Shown here one piece after another: positions 16,306-25,375 of a DNA stretch of 64,000 bases. Made by a program: the position numbers and the translations under genes. Source of the DNA: Gallibacterium trehalosifermentans (GTDB lineage Bacteria; Pseudomonadota; Gammaproteobacteria; Enterobacterales; Pasteurellaceae); contig NZ_JBHLWB010000009.1 of the NCBI RefSeq assembly GCF_042433055.1, forward strand, positions 1 to 64,000, read 5' to 3'. The notes below the pieces were generated by a model. The model was given only the letters and a program-made list of their open reading frames with translations, did no database searches and was not told where the DNA came from. Each line of letters opens with the position of its first letter. The stretch's first letter is position 1.

Positions 16306-17817
16306 CTACTCCTTGAGTGCGGTTTCCATGACTTTTTCTTGGGTAAGTTGATGATTAATGAGATTGCCTTTTAATTTTCCTTGGTGCATGACAAGCACAC
16401 GATCACTGATCCCAAGAACCTCTGGAAGTTCGGAAGAAATAACAATAATAGCAACGCCTTTTTTCGCTAATTCATTGATTAGTTTATAGATTTCGTATTT
16501 TGCGCCAACGTCAATACCACGAGTTGGTTCATCTAAAATTAAAATTTGTGGGTTAAGTAATAGAGCTTTGGCAAGAATCGCTTTTTGTTGGTTACCACCA
16601 CTAAGGCGAGAAATGGCTAATTCAGGTGCTGGTGTTTTTACTTTTAATTCCTGAATAGATTGTTGAATAATGGTTTCTTCAAGTGCTTCATTGATGACAT
16701 TAGCATGGCAATATTTTGGTAAAGCAGATAGTGTAATATTTTTATTTACGCCCATTATTGGAATAATACCGTGGCGTTTTCGGTCTTCAGGCACCATAAA
16801 AATACCGTTTTTAATCGCCTCAGCACAGTTTTTATGTTGTACAGGTTGTCCATGTAATTTAAAGTTACCTTCAAATTTACCTGGATAAGCTCCGAAAATA
16901 CATTGCACAATTTCAGTTCGGCCTGAACCAACTAAACCTGCAATCCCAAGGATTTCACCTTTATGTAATTGGAAACTGACATCATCAATTCGTTTAATGT
17001 GTGTATTTACATGATGCCATGCAGTTAAATGTTCTACGGATAAAATTTCTTCGCCGATTTCATGCGTGTCGTGTGGATAAAGAGAAGTAATTTCACGTCC
17101 GACCATCATAGTGATAATGTCATCTTCGGTCATCTCTGCAGCAGAACGAGTCCCGATATGCTTACCATCACGAATAACACAAATTTGATCGGAAATCGCT
17201 TTAACTTCATTTAATTTGTGTGAAATATAAATACAAGCGATATTATGTGCTTTTAGATTACGAATAAGATCTAATAATATATCTGTTTCTTTTTCAGTTA
17301 ATGATGCTGTTGGCTCATCTAAAATTAATAAACGTACGTTTTTATTTAATGCTTTTGCTATTTCAACTAATTGTTGCTCACCTAAACCTAATTCACCAAC
17401 AACAGTATAAGGATCAACATTTAATTGCACTTGAGATAACATTTTCTGACAGCGAAGATACATTTCATTTTCATCAGCAATGCCATATTTAGTTAATTCA
17501 TTACCTAAAAATATATTATCCATAATAGTCATATTTTTAACTAATGCTAATTCTTGGTGAATTATTGCAATGCCACGAGTTTCTGTATCTTTTATATTTT
17601 TTGATTTAAGTAATTCTCCAGAAAAATAAATATCACCCTCATAATCACCATAAGGATAAATACCACAAAGTACTTTCATTAAAGTTGATTTTCCAGATCC
17701 ATTTTCTCCACAAAGAGATAATACTTCTCCTGGGGAAATAGAGATAGAAATATTATCTAGTGCTTTTACATCACCAAATTTTTTTACTATCCCTTTCATT
17801 TCTAGTAATACATCCAT
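16306..17817 (-). CDS. xylG: D-xylose ABC transporter, duplicated ATPase
   Basis: ATP-hydrolysing subunit with two ABC domains in one chain. Domain 1 has the Walker A GENGSGKST and the LGLGEQQLVEIAKAL signature with LLILDEPTASLT. Domain 2 has a degenerate Walker A (GLVGSGRTE), the LSGGNQQKAILAKAL signature and LILDEPTRGIDVG. A longer frame from 17826 uses a GTG that lies in the ribosome site (AAGGTGG); the ATG at 17817 is correctly spaced and matches homologues, giving 503 residues. Middle gene of xylFGH. Confidence 0.97.
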   Translation of the reverse strand: MDVLLEMKGIVKKFGDVKALDNISISISPGEVLSLCGENGSGKSTLMKVLCGIYPYGDYEGDIYFSGELLKSKNIKDTETRGIAIIHQELALVKNMTIMDNIFLGNELTKYGIADENEMYLRCQKMLSQVQLNVDPYTVVGELGLGEQQLVEIAKALNKNVRLLILDEPTASLTEKETDILLDLIRNLKAHNIACIYISHKLNEVKAISDQICVIRDGKHIGTRSAAEMTEDDIITMMVGREITSLYPHDTHEIGEEILSVEHLTAWHHVNTHIKRIDDVSFQLHKGEILGIAGLVGSGRTEIVQCIFGAYPGKFEGNFKLHGQPVQHKNCAEAIKNGIFMVPEDRKRHGIIPIMGVNKNITLSALPKYCHANVINEALEETIIQQSIQELKVKTPAPELAISRLSGGNQQKAILAKALLLNPQILILDEPTRGIDVGAKYEIYKLINELAKKGVAIIVISSELPEVLGISDRVLVMHQGKLKGNLINHQLTQEKVMETALKE

Positions 17818-17865
17818 AGAAACCACCTTAAAATAAAGTGAGGGAGAATATCTCCCTCAAAAATA

Positions 17866-18864
17866 TTATTTATAAACACTATCTTTAGTATGGAAACCAT
17901 CTTTAATAACGGTTTCATCAATATTATCTTTAGTGACAACAATTGGTGTTAATAAATAAGATGGAACATCTTTAAGTGCGTTATTTAATACTGCATTACT
18001 TTCAACTTTTTCACCTTTACCAAGTTTCACAGCAATTTCTGCTGCTTTATCAGCTAACTTCGCAATTGGTTTATAAACCGTCATTGTTAGTGTTCCAGCA
18101 ACAATACGTTTTACACCTGCTAAGTCAGCATCTTGACCAGAAATAACAACTTTACCTGCCAATCCTTGGGCTTGTAGAGCTTGTACCGCACCACCTGCAG
18201 TAGCATCGTTAGAAGCTACCACAGCATCAATTTTGTTATTGTTAGCAGTTAACGCATTTTCCATAATTTGTAATGCTTTTTCTGGTAACCAAGAATCTAC
18301 CCATTGGTCGCCAACAATTTTAATATCGCCTTTATCAACTAATGGTTGAATAACTTTCATTTGTCCTTTGCGGAATAATTTTGCATTATTATCAGTAGGT
18401 GAGCCGCCCATTAAGAAGTAATTACCTTTAGGTTTTAATTTAACTAAACTTTCTGCTTGTAATTCCCCAACTTTTTCATTATCAAATGAAACATAGAAAT
18501 CAATATTTGCATTATTAATTAAGCGATCATAAGCTAATATTTTAATACCTGAACGTGATGCATCCTCAATAACATTACTTAATACATCACCATTGTGTGG
18601 AATAATGACTAATACATCGACATTTCTATTAATCATATTTTCAATTTGTGAGATTTGAACGCTGTCATCACCATTTGCAGATTGTACAAATACTTTTGCA
18701 CCTAACTCTTCAGCTTTTTTAGTAAATATTGAACTATCTTTTTGCCAACGCTCTAAACGTAAATCATCGATTGACATACCAATAGTTAATTGTTTTGCCT
18801 GAGATACGCTGCTTATACAACCTAAAATAAGTGCAATAGATAATAAAGTTTTTTTAAATTTCAT
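17866..18864 (-). CDS. xylF: D-xylose periplasmic binding protein
   Basis: Captures xylose in the periplasm for XylGH. It has a Sec signal peptide (about residues 1-24, cleavage after SQA) and the sugar-binding fold of the ribose/xylose family: IGMSIDDLRLERWQKD, SQIENMINRNVDVLVIIPHNG, NYFLMGGSPTDNNAKLFRKG and AVVASNDATAGGAVQAL. The ATG at 18864 follows GAGG at proper spacing; the GTG at 18873 used by a longer frame overlaps it. First gene of the leftward operon, behind the CRP sites shared with xylA. Confidence 0.97.
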   Translation of the reverse strand: MKFKKTLLSIALILGCISSVSQAKQLTIGMSIDDLRLERWQKDSSIFTKKAEELGAKVFVQSANGDDSVQISQIENMINRNVDVLVIIPHNGDVLSNVIEDASRSGIKILAYDRLINNANIDFYVSFDNEKVGELQAESLVKLKPKGNYFLMGGSPTDNNAKLFRKGQMKVIQPLVDKGDIKIVGDQWVDSWLPEKALQIMENALTANNNKIDAVVASNDATAGGAVQALQAQGLAGKVVISGQDADLAGVKRIVAGTLTMTVYKPIAKLADKAAEIAVKLGKGEKVESNAVLNNALKDVPSYLLTPIVVTKDNIDETVIKDGFHTKDSVYK

Positions 18865-18979
18865 TTGAGTCACCTCATGTTAATTAAAGGGATAAGTAAT
18901 ACGGCGGCTATTACTATTCATAATTTCTACATGTGGAACAATTTATAAATTTTGTTTTTCAATTACGATTTTTAGTTTC

Positions 18980-18995
18980 TGTGATACTTCTCACA
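18980..18995. promoter_or_regulatory. CRP site, xylF side
   Basis: TGTGATACTTCTCACA has both CRP half sites (TGTGA-N6-TCACA) without a mismatch. It lies 116 bp upstream of xylF in the divergent xylF/xylA region. I assigned no XylR operator in the remaining sequence. Confidence 0.85.
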
Positions 18996-19025
18996 ATATT
19001 AAAAATAAGTATGTTTTGGACATAA

Positions 19026-19041
19026 TGTGATATTTGTCACA
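19026..19041. promoter_or_regulatory. CRP site, xylA side
   Basis: TGTGATATTTGTCACA is a second perfect TGTGA-N6-TCACA, 46 bp centre to centre from the first and 109 bp upstream of xylA. Confidence 0.85.
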
Positions 19042-19149
19042 AAAAAGAATTATCTAAATTGGAAAAAGAAATAACGTAATTGAAGAGATGATTTTTCATA
19101 TTTACTCTGTGCACAACCAAAATTTATTACGCATGTAAGGAGCTTAAAA

Positions 19150-20469
19150 ATGACAACTTATTTTGATCAAATTGAACAAGTAAAATATGAAGGCCCACAA
19201 TCAACTAATCCATTTGCCTATCGTTATTACGATGCAAATCGTGTGGTACTCGGTAAAACAATGGCAGAACATTTACGCCTAGCAGTTTGCTATTGGCATA
19301 CTTTCTGTTGGAATGGTACAGATATGTTTGGTACTGCTTCACTTGATCGTCCATGGCAAAAAAATGCAACTGAATTAGGTGCAGCAAAAGAAAAAGCCAA
19401 TATTGCATTTGAATTTATTAAAAAATTAGGCGTACCTTATTATTGTTTCCATGATGTAGATGTTGCGCCTGAAGGTAACTCATTTAAAGAATATATTTAT
19501 AACTTCTCAACCATTGTGGATTTACTTGCACAAAAACAAGCAGAAACAGGTATCAAACTGTTATGGGGAACGGCAAACTGTTTTACCAATAAACGCTATA
19601 TGTCAGGGGCTGCAAGTAACCCTAATCCTGAAGTGTTTGCGTGTGCTGCGACTCAAGTTTTCCACGCAATGCAAGCAACCCAGAAATTAGGTGGTGAAAA
19701 CTATGTGTTGTGGGGTGGACGTGAAGGCTATGAAACATTGCTTAATACTGACTTGAAACGTGAGCGTGAACAACTCGGTCGTTTTATGCAATTAGTGGTG
19801 GAAAATAAATATAAAATTGGTTTCAACGGTACATTATTAATTGAACCAAAACCACAAGAACCAACCAAACACCAATATGATTATGATGTAGCAACCGTAT
19901 ATGGTTTCTTAAAACAATTTGGTTTGGAAAAAGAAATTAAAGTGAATATTGAAGCAAACCATGCAACACTAGCTGGTCACACTTTCCAACACGAAGTGGC
20001 AACTGCAGCAGCACTCGGTATCTTAGGCTCTATTGACGCAAACCGTGGTGACGCACAACTTGGTTGGGATACAGACCAATTCCCGAATAGCGTAGAAGAA
20101 AATGCGTTAGTGATTTATGAAATCTTAAAAGCTGGCGGTTTAGGTCAAGGTGGTTTCAACTTTGATGCGAAGATTCGTAGACAAAGTATTGATCGTTATG
20201 ATCTTGTTCATGCACACATTGGTGGTATTGATGTATTAGCACGTTCATTATTAATTGCAGCTGAAATGATTGAAAATGATCGTTTACAAGCAGAAAAAGA
20301 TAAACGTTATGCTGGATGGGATGCACCATTTGGTAAAGATATTCTTAGCGGCAAACTTTCTCTTGCTGATTTAGCAAATCATGTTGTACAAAATGATGTT
20401 GCTCCAGCACCAGTTTCAGGTCGCCAAGAATTACTCGAAAATATTGTTAATTCTTATATTTATAAATAA
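19150..20469 (+). CDS. xylA: Xylose isomerase
   Basis: Converts D-xylose to D-xylulose. The 439 residues align over the full length of E. coli XylA from memory: YWHTFCWNGTDMFG, the catalytic His in CFHDVDVAPEG (about residue 102), the metal ligands in TLLIEPKPQEPTKHQYDYD, NIEANHATLAGH and SIDANRGDAQLGWDTDQFP. The start follows AAGGAG. First gene of xylAB, opposite to xylFGH, with CRP sites in between. Confidence 0.99.
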   Translation: MTTYFDQIEQVKYEGPQSTNPFAYRYYDANRVVLGKTMAEHLRLAVCYWHTFCWNGTDMFGTASLDRPWQKNATELGAAKEKANIAFEFIKKLGVPYYCFHDVDVAPEGNSFKEYIYNFSTIVDLLAQKQAETGIKLLWGTANCFTNKRYMSGAASNPNPEVFACAATQVFHAMQATQKLGGENYVLWGGREGYETLLNTDLKREREQLGRFMQLVVENKYKIGFNGTLLIEPKPQEPTKHQYDYDVATVYGFLKQFGLEKEIKVNIEANHATLAGHTFQHEVATAAALGILGSIDANRGDAQLGWDTDQFPNSVEENALVIYEILKAGGLGQGGFNFDAKIRRQSIDRYDLVHAHIGGIDVLARSLLIAAEMIENDRLQAEKDKRYAGWDAPFGKDILSGKLSLADLANHVVQNDVAPAPVSGRQELLENIVNSYIYK

Positions 20470-20480
20470 AAAGGAGACAA

Positions 20481-20512
20481 AAGAAGGAACACAAGTTGTT
20501 CCTTCTTCTTTT
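20481..20512 (+). terminator. Hairpin between xylA and xylB
   Basis: AAGAAGGAACA (20481-20491), loop CAAGT, TGTTCCTTCTT (20497-20507), then CTTTTATTG. A perfect 11-bp stem that probably lowers xylB expression relative to xylA or protects the xylA mRNA end. Confidence 0.7.
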
Positions 20513-20562
20513 ATTGTTCTCATAATAATTAATCAAACTTAGCTAAGAGATGGGGAGGTACA

Positions 20563-22008
20563 ATGTATCTCGGAATTGATTTAGGGACATCAGGAATAAA
20601 AGCCGTTGTATTAAATGAAGCGCAACAAATTGTTGCTACTGTGACGGCACCACTAAGTGTAACCCGCCGACAACCTTTATGGTCTGAACAAGATCCTGCT
20701 GATTGGTGGCAAGCACTGCAACAATGTTTTAGTCAATTAGCAGCAGAACAGGATCTTTCTGCGATCAAAGCAATTGGATTGACTGGGCAAATGCATGGTG
20801 CGGTAATGTTGGATGCACAAGATGAAGTTCTCTATCCAGCGATTTTATGGAATGATGGACGAAGTTTTGCTGAGTGTCACGAATTGGAACAGTTAGTGCC
20901 AGATTCTCGTGAAATTACAGGCAATTTAATGATGCCAGGGTTTACTGCACCAAAAATCAAATGGATTGAAAAAAATGAACCTGAAGTATTTAAGAAAATA
21001 GCTAAGGTATTGTTACCAAAGGATTATTTACGTTTATTACTCACTGGAGATTATGTGAGTGAAATGTCAGATGCAGCAGGGACAATGTGGTTGGATGTTG
21101 GCAAACGGTGTTGGAGTAAAGCGTTATTAACAGCTTGCCATTTAACAGAACAACAAATGCCACGTTTAGTAGAAGGTAATGCGATTACAGGACAATTATT
21201 ACCAGAATTAGCTCAACAATGGGGAATGTCATCTGTTCCAGTGATTGCTGGCGGTGGTGATAATGCTGCTGGGGCGATTGGTGTCGGTTTATACCAAGCA
21301 GGGCAAGCGATGCTTTCGTTAGGAACATCGGGCGTTTATTTTGTGGTAACGGACCATTATGTTAGCAATCCAAGTAAAGCAGTGCATAGTTTTTGTCATG
21401 CTTTACCAGATCGTTGGCATTTAATGTCAGTGTTATTAAGTGCGGCTTCCTGTATTGATTGGGCAAATAAAGCCTTAGGAATTAATGATATTCCACAATT
21501 CTTTGCGTTAGCAGAACAAGCAAAAAGTAGTAAAGATGTCTTATTCTTACCGTATCTTTCTGGTGAGCGTACGCCACATAATGATCCTTATGCAACAGGC
21601 GTATTTTGGGGATTGCATCATGATACAACGCAAGCAGAAATGGCGAGAGCTGTTGTGGAAGGTGTAAGTTTTGCATTAACTGAGGGTATTGAAGTTTTAC
21701 ATGAAACTGGCGTAACTGCGGAATCAATTACCTTGATTGGTGGTGGAGCGAAAAGCCATTTTTGGCGACAATTATTAGCGGATATTAGTGGTAAAACATT
21801 TGAATATCGAATTGGGGGAGATGTTGGACCAGCATTAGGTGCTGCAAAATTAGCGCAAATGGCATTGTATCCAGATCGACCGATTGCTGATTTTTGTCCA
21901 CCGCTGCAATTAGAGGCTCGTTATCTGCCAGATCTTCAACAGTTTAAACACTATCGGGCTAAGTATGAGAAATTTAGACAGTTATATCAGCAGGTAAGGG
22001 GGTTTTAA
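20563..22008 (+). CDS. xylB: Xylulokinase
   Basis: Phosphorylates D-xylulose to feed the pentose phosphate pathway. FGGY-family sugar kinase of 481 residues. It opens with GIDLGTSGIKAVVL (phosphate 1 loop), has LTGQMHGAVML and WNDGR, and in the C-terminal half GGGDNAAGAIGVG, PYLSGERTPHNDP and IGGGAKSHFWRQLLADI. The start follows GGGGAGGT. Second gene of xylAB. Confidence 0.98.
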   Translation: MYLGIDLGTSGIKAVVLNEAQQIVATVTAPLSVTRRQPLWSEQDPADWWQALQQCFSQLAAEQDLSAIKAIGLTGQMHGAVMLDAQDEVLYPAILWNDGRSFAECHELEQLVPDSREITGNLMMPGFTAPKIKWIEKNEPEVFKKIAKVLLPKDYLRLLLTGDYVSEMSDAAGTMWLDVGKRCWSKALLTACHLTEQQMPRLVEGNAITGQLLPELAQQWGMSSVPVIAGGGDNAAGAIGVGLYQAGQAMLSLGTSGVYFVVTDHYVSNPSKAVHSFCHALPDRWHLMSVLLSAASCIDWANKALGINDIPQFFALAEQAKSSKDVLFLPYLSGERTPHNDPYATGVFWGLHHDTTQAEMARAVVEGVSFALTEGIEVLHETGVTAESITLIGGGAKSHFWRQLLADISGKTFEYRIGGDVGPALGAAKLAQMALYPDRPIADFCPPLQLEARYLPDLQQFKHYRAKYEKFRQLYQQVRGF

Positions 22009-22020
22009 ATAATAGATAAA

Positions 22021-22044
22021 TGTCGGTATTTGATGCCGATATTT
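22021..22044 (+). terminator. Weak xylB terminator
   Basis: TCGGTAT and ATGCCGA form an imperfect short stem followed by TATTTT. Only a modest candidate. Confidence 0.35.
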
Positions 22045-22126
22045 TAAACGGCTGACAAATCTAGATTTAAGCAAGATTTTTATAAAATGCTCAATGGGTT
22101 CCCTTGTGCTTTGCCCGAATGCAGGA

Positions 22127-22285
22127 AAGATTTTCAGGCAAAAAACGTCTAATTTTTCGTAGAAAAATATTAGTTTTTTGCCGCTCGGAAAATCTTGACG
22201 AAATGAGGAATAGCAAAGCACTAGGGCGTGCTTTTTTTGCCCACTTTTCTTGCACGAGCAAAAAAGTGGGGCGCCCTTTAGGGCG
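22127..22285. repeat. Structured intergenic block: three successive hairpins
   Basis: A 70-base hairpin is built of stacked helices: AAGATTTTC (22127) with GAAAATCTT (22188), GGCAAAAAAC (22137) with GTTTTTTGCC (22173), and CTAATTTTTC (22149) with GAAAAATATTAG (22162). A second hairpin pairs CCCACTTTT (22240) with AAAAGTGGG (22262). A third is CGCCC-TTTA-GGGCG (22272-22285). It fills the 355-bp gap between convergent xylB and birA. It looks like a degraded mobile or repeated element of REP/MITE type; copy number in the genome cannot be judged here. Confidence 0.6.
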
Positions 22286-22363
22286 AAACCTAAATATCAA
22301 TTTGAGTGAAACATAACATCTAAATTAATGTATATGACTTTGTCAACAACCTGAAAGGTTGAG

Positions 22364-23302
22364 TTAAAATTTCTCTCGTAATGACACTTCCCCAATAGCA
22401 AAAGTTACTATCGAACTATCTTCTCGTTGCAAACATAATTCACCATTAGCATTCACGCCTTGATTAATGCCAGTTATGGTTTGCTTTTCTAACAATAATT
22501 TGACTTCTTTTTGATAAAAATAGTCGTATTGTTGCCAGAAAGGTAACAATGGCGATAAGCCATTTGCAGTAAATCGATCTAATACTTGATTAAATTGTTT
22601 GATAATCTCTGCAATCACAGTATTGCGATTTAGCGGTTTTTGTTGACTTAACATTGCAATCGGTTGATCGAGTTGAAGATCAGCTGGGAAGTGTACATTT
22701 AATCCTAAACCAATCACCACATCATAACGGGCTAACGCTGCTTGTTGTTTCATTTCAATTAAAATGCCACCTAACTTTTTTCCTGCTAACCAAATATCAT
22801 TCGGCCATTTTAACTGCACTTGTTGATAGCCTAAATGCGTTAATGCTTGAGCTGTGGCAATACCAACCGCTAAACTTAAACCAGATAGATTGACGGTATT
22901 CGGAAATTGTCGATAGAAACTTAAAATTACTTGTCCTGCAAAAGGTGAATGCCATTTTCGTCCTCGTCTGCCACGCCCTGCTGTTTGATATTCCGCTAGA
23001 CAAACACTGTTATTTGGCAACGTAGCAATACGATCTAATAAATACTGATTGGTTGAATTGATAACGGGTTGAATAATAAGCGTGTTATTTGGCAAGGCTT
23101 GCTGCAAGAAAGGACGAGCTAATAACTCCGCAGCAGGCAACCATTGGCAAGTTTCAGCCAGTTGCACTAGTTGTACACCTTGTTGCTGCAATTCTGCTAT
23201 CTGTTCTGTCAAAGTCGATAAGGTAATCGCTAATGCTTGAGATAGTGTTGTATAAGAATGTGCTTGACCATCTGCGAGTAAATTGAGTAATGCAATATTC
23301 AT
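22364..23302 (-). CDS. birA: Biotin-protein ligase / biotin operon repressor
   Basis: Activates biotin and attaches it to the biotin carrier domain of acetyl-CoA carboxylase; may also repress biotin genes. An N-terminal winged helix (about residues 1-60) precedes the ligase domain with the signature GRGRRGRKWHSPFAGQ, LKWPNDIWLAGKKLGGIL and VVIGLGLNVH. A longer frame starts at 23338, but homologues begin near MNIALLNLLADG (23302) and a promoter-like TTATAG sits only about 15 bp before the upper ATG, so I prefer 312 residues; neither start has a strong ribosome site. Convergent with xylB, divergent from ratA. Confidence 0.93.
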   Translation of the reverse strand: MNIALLNLLADGQAHSYTTLSQALAITLSTLTEQIAELQQQGVQLVQLAETCQWLPAAELLARPFLQQALPNNTLIIQPVINSTNQYLLDRIATLPNNSVCLAEYQTAGRGRRGRKWHSPFAGQVILSFYRQFPNTVNLSGLSLAVGIATAQALTHLGYQQVQLKWPNDIWLAGKKLGGILIEMKQQAALARYDVVIGLGLNVHFPADLQLDQPIAMLSQQKPLNRNTVIAEIIKQFNQVLDRFTANGLSPLLPFWQQYDYFYQKEVKLLLEKQTITGINQGVNANGELCLQREDSSIVTFAIGEVSLREKF

Positions 23303-23376
23303 AACGTAATCAGATTTTTCCGTGTGAGCATAAACCATCTATATCGGGGGAAGCTATAATTCCCTGTGAAAATGCG

Positions 23377-23382
23377 TATAAT
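23377..23382 (+). promoter_or_regulatory. ratA promoter -10
   Basis: A perfect TATAAT stands 30 bp before ratA, preceded by TG two bases further upstream than the extended -10 rule. The -35 is poor. Confidence 0.5.
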
Positions 23383-23412
23383 ACACTGCATTTATGTTTA
23401 CCTCTAACGATT

Positions 23413-23847
23413 ATGCATACAGTTTCCCAAACAACTTTAGTGCCACATAGTGCCGAACAGATGTATCAACTAGTTAATCAATATGAACGCTACCCGCAAT
23501 TTCTTCCTGGTTGTGTAGCAAGTAAAACTTTGCATCAACAGGGGAATGAGTTGGACGCGGAGTTGGTGGTGAGTAAAGCAGGAATCCGCTTGGCATTTAC
23601 CACACATAATACGATGCAACCAAATCAATTAATTCAAATGCGTTTGGTTGAAGGACCATTTAAACAGCTCTCAGGTGAATGGCGTTTTCTTGCCCTTGAT
23701 GAATATTCTTCACAAATTAGTCTGCAGCTGCAGTTTGAATTTAGTAATGTTCTAGTAGAAAAAATGTTTGGCAAAATTTTCCAACAACTCACTTCTCAGA
23801 TGGTGCAAGCATTTAAGCAACGTGCAAAGGAGATTTATTATGGCTGA
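23413..23847 (+). CDS. ratA: RatA, COQ10/START-domain protein
   Basis: Small helix-grip (polyketide cyclase/COQ10-like) protein of 144 residues. It starts VSQTTLVPHSAEQMYQLVNQYERYPQFLPGC and contains SKAGIRLAFTTHN and VEGPFKQLSGEWRF, as E. coli RatA. That protein was reported to block 70S ribosome assembly, while COQ10 homologues bind ubiquinone; which function holds here is open. It overlaps rnfH by eight bases. Confidence 0.93.
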   Translation: MHTVSQTTLVPHSAEQMYQLVNQYERYPQFLPGCVASKTLHQQGNELDAELVVSKAGIRLAFTTHNTMQPNQLIQMRLVEGPFKQLSGEWRFLALDEYSSQISLQLQFEFSNVLVEKMFGKIFQQLTSQMVQAFKQRAKEIYYG

Positions 23848-24142
23848 AATTCATGTCGAAGTAACTTATGCCTTACCCCAGCACTATTTTCTGAAAAAAA
23901 TCCGCTTACCTGAGGGCTGTAACGTGCAATCTGCGATTTTGCAATCGGGGGTATTACAAGCTTTTCAAGAAATTGATTTACGCGAAAATAAAGTGGGCAT
24001 TTTTGGGCGACTTGCTAAATTGACGGATATTTTACGTGATGGAGATCGGGTCGAAATTTATCGTCCATTACTTGCTGATCCAAAAGAGATTCGCCGTAAA
24101 CGTGCTGCACAACAACAAGAACAAAAAGCTCAAGCTAAATAA
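23840..24142 (+). CDS. rnfH: RnfH-family ubiquitin-like protein (RatB)
   Basis: 100-residue ubiquitin-like beta-grasp protein of the RnfH/RatB family, with VEVTYALPQHYFLKKIRLPEG, KVGIFGRLAKLTDILRDGDRVEIYRPL and a charged RRKRAAQQQEQK tail. The ATG at 23840 inside the ratA end follows AAAGGAG; a longer frame from 23768 is ratA out of frame. Pairing with ratA is conserved in gamma-proteobacteria; function is poorly known. Confidence 0.92.
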   Translation: MAEIHVEVTYALPQHYFLKKIRLPEGCNVQSAILQSGVLQAFQEIDLRENKVGIFGRLAKLTDILRDGDRVEIYRPLLADPKEIRRKRAAQQQEQKAQAK

Positions 24143-24166
24143 TCACATTCAACTAGGATACCCAAA

Positions 24167-25369
24167 ATGACACATCAATATTGTTTACCCGCAGATATTA
24201 CTCCTGAAATTTTCTTGCGTGATTATTGGCAAAAACGCCCATTATTAATTCGACAAGGTTTACCACAAATTGCGGGAATGTTTGAACCACAAGATATTAT
24301 TGAATTAGCCCAAGAGGAAGAGGTAACGGCACGTTTAATCCAAACCCATTTGCAGCAAGATGGCAGTGAAAAATGGCAATTAAAAACCAGCCCGTTACAC
24401 GCAACAGATTTTGACAACTTGCCTGAAAAATGGTCTGTTTTGGTGCAAAATTTAGAACAATGGTCGCCAGAACTCGGCAAATTATGGCAAGCATTTGCTT
24501 TTATTCCGCAATGGCAACGTGATGATATTATGGTCTCTTTTGCCCCGAAAGGTGGTTCGGTCGGCAAGCATTATGATGAATATGATGTGTTTTTGGTGCA
24601 AGGTTATGGTGAACGGCGTTGGCAATTAGGCAAATGGTGCGATCCAAGTACTGAATTTAAGGCAAATCAACCTATCCGCATTTTCGATGATATGGGGGAA
24701 TTAGTGCTCGATGAGGTCATGCAACCTGGTGATGTGTTATATGTTCCTTCTCGTTTATCACATTACGGTGTCGCAGAAAGCGACTGCCTGACTTTCTCCT
24801 TTGGTTTACGCTATCCAAATGCGAGTGATATTTTAGAGAATTTTTGTAAAGCACTAGAGCATCATAGTGAACAAATTAATAGTAGTGAATTTGCTATTCC
24901 GTTTCGTCTTGCGCCAGATGTGCAACCAAATGGTTTGCTAGCGCAGCAATCTATACAAACACTAAAACAACAGCTAATTGCATTACTACAACATTCTAGC
25001 CAATTTGATGCACTCTTTACCCAAGCCATTGCCACAACCGTGAGTGGTCGCCGTTATTCCTTGTTAAATACCGAAGACAGTTTCTATCCTGATGAATTAG
25101 CTGATGTTTTGCAATCGGGAGCGCGCCTATATCAAGATGCTAACTGTAAAAGTATCTATACCGATAATGGCGAAATCTTTGTACAAGGTGAGTGGATTGA
25201 TGAATTAAATGCTACGGAACGTCAGTTATTAGCGTATCTTGCAGATGGTAATGCGTTAGATTGGCAACAGTTACAACAATATGTGAGTGCTGAATCATCA
25301 TTGGCATTATTGCTCGATAGCTTATGTGATTGGCTCGATAATGGCTGGTTATTACTGGATACGGAATAA
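24167..25369 (+). CDS. roxA: Ribosomal oxygenase (cupin/JmjC-type, YcfD family)
   Basis: 2-oxoglutarate/Fe(II) oxygenase; E. coli RoxA hydroxylates an arginine of ribosomal protein L16. It starts PADITPEIFLRDYWQKRPLLIR. The metal-binding HxD is in GKHYDEYDVFLVQGYGERRW (about residue 142) and the distal His is in YVPSRLSHYGVAES. A C-terminal winged-helix region follows. At 400 residues it is somewhat longer than E. coli YcfD (373). It sits between rnfH and xseA with short gaps and is probably co-transcribed with one or both. Confidence 0.93.
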   Translation: MTHQYCLPADITPEIFLRDYWQKRPLLIRQGLPQIAGMFEPQDIIELAQEEEVTARLIQTHLQQDGSEKWQLKTSPLHATDFDNLPEKWSVLVQNLEQWSPELGKLWQAFAFIPQWQRDDIMVSFAPKGGSVGKHYDEYDVFLVQGYGERRWQLGKWCDPSTEFKANQPIRIFDDMGELVLDEVMQPGDVLYVPSRLSHYGVAESDCLTFSFGLRYPNASDILENFCKALEHHSEQINSSEFAIPFRLAPDVQPNGLLAQQSIQTLKQQLIALLQHSSQFDALFTQAIATTVSGRRYSLLNTEDSFYPDELADVLQSGARLYQDANCKSIYTDNGEIFVQGEWIDELNATERQLLAYLADGNALDWQQLQQYVSAESSLALLLDSLCDWLDNGWLLLDTE

Positions 25370-25375
25370 TTTTTT

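Noticed and set aside
23303..23338. Upstream 12-codon extension of birA
   Set aside because: No ribosome site, too close to the promoter-like sequence and not in homologues as I recall them; noted as alternative start only.
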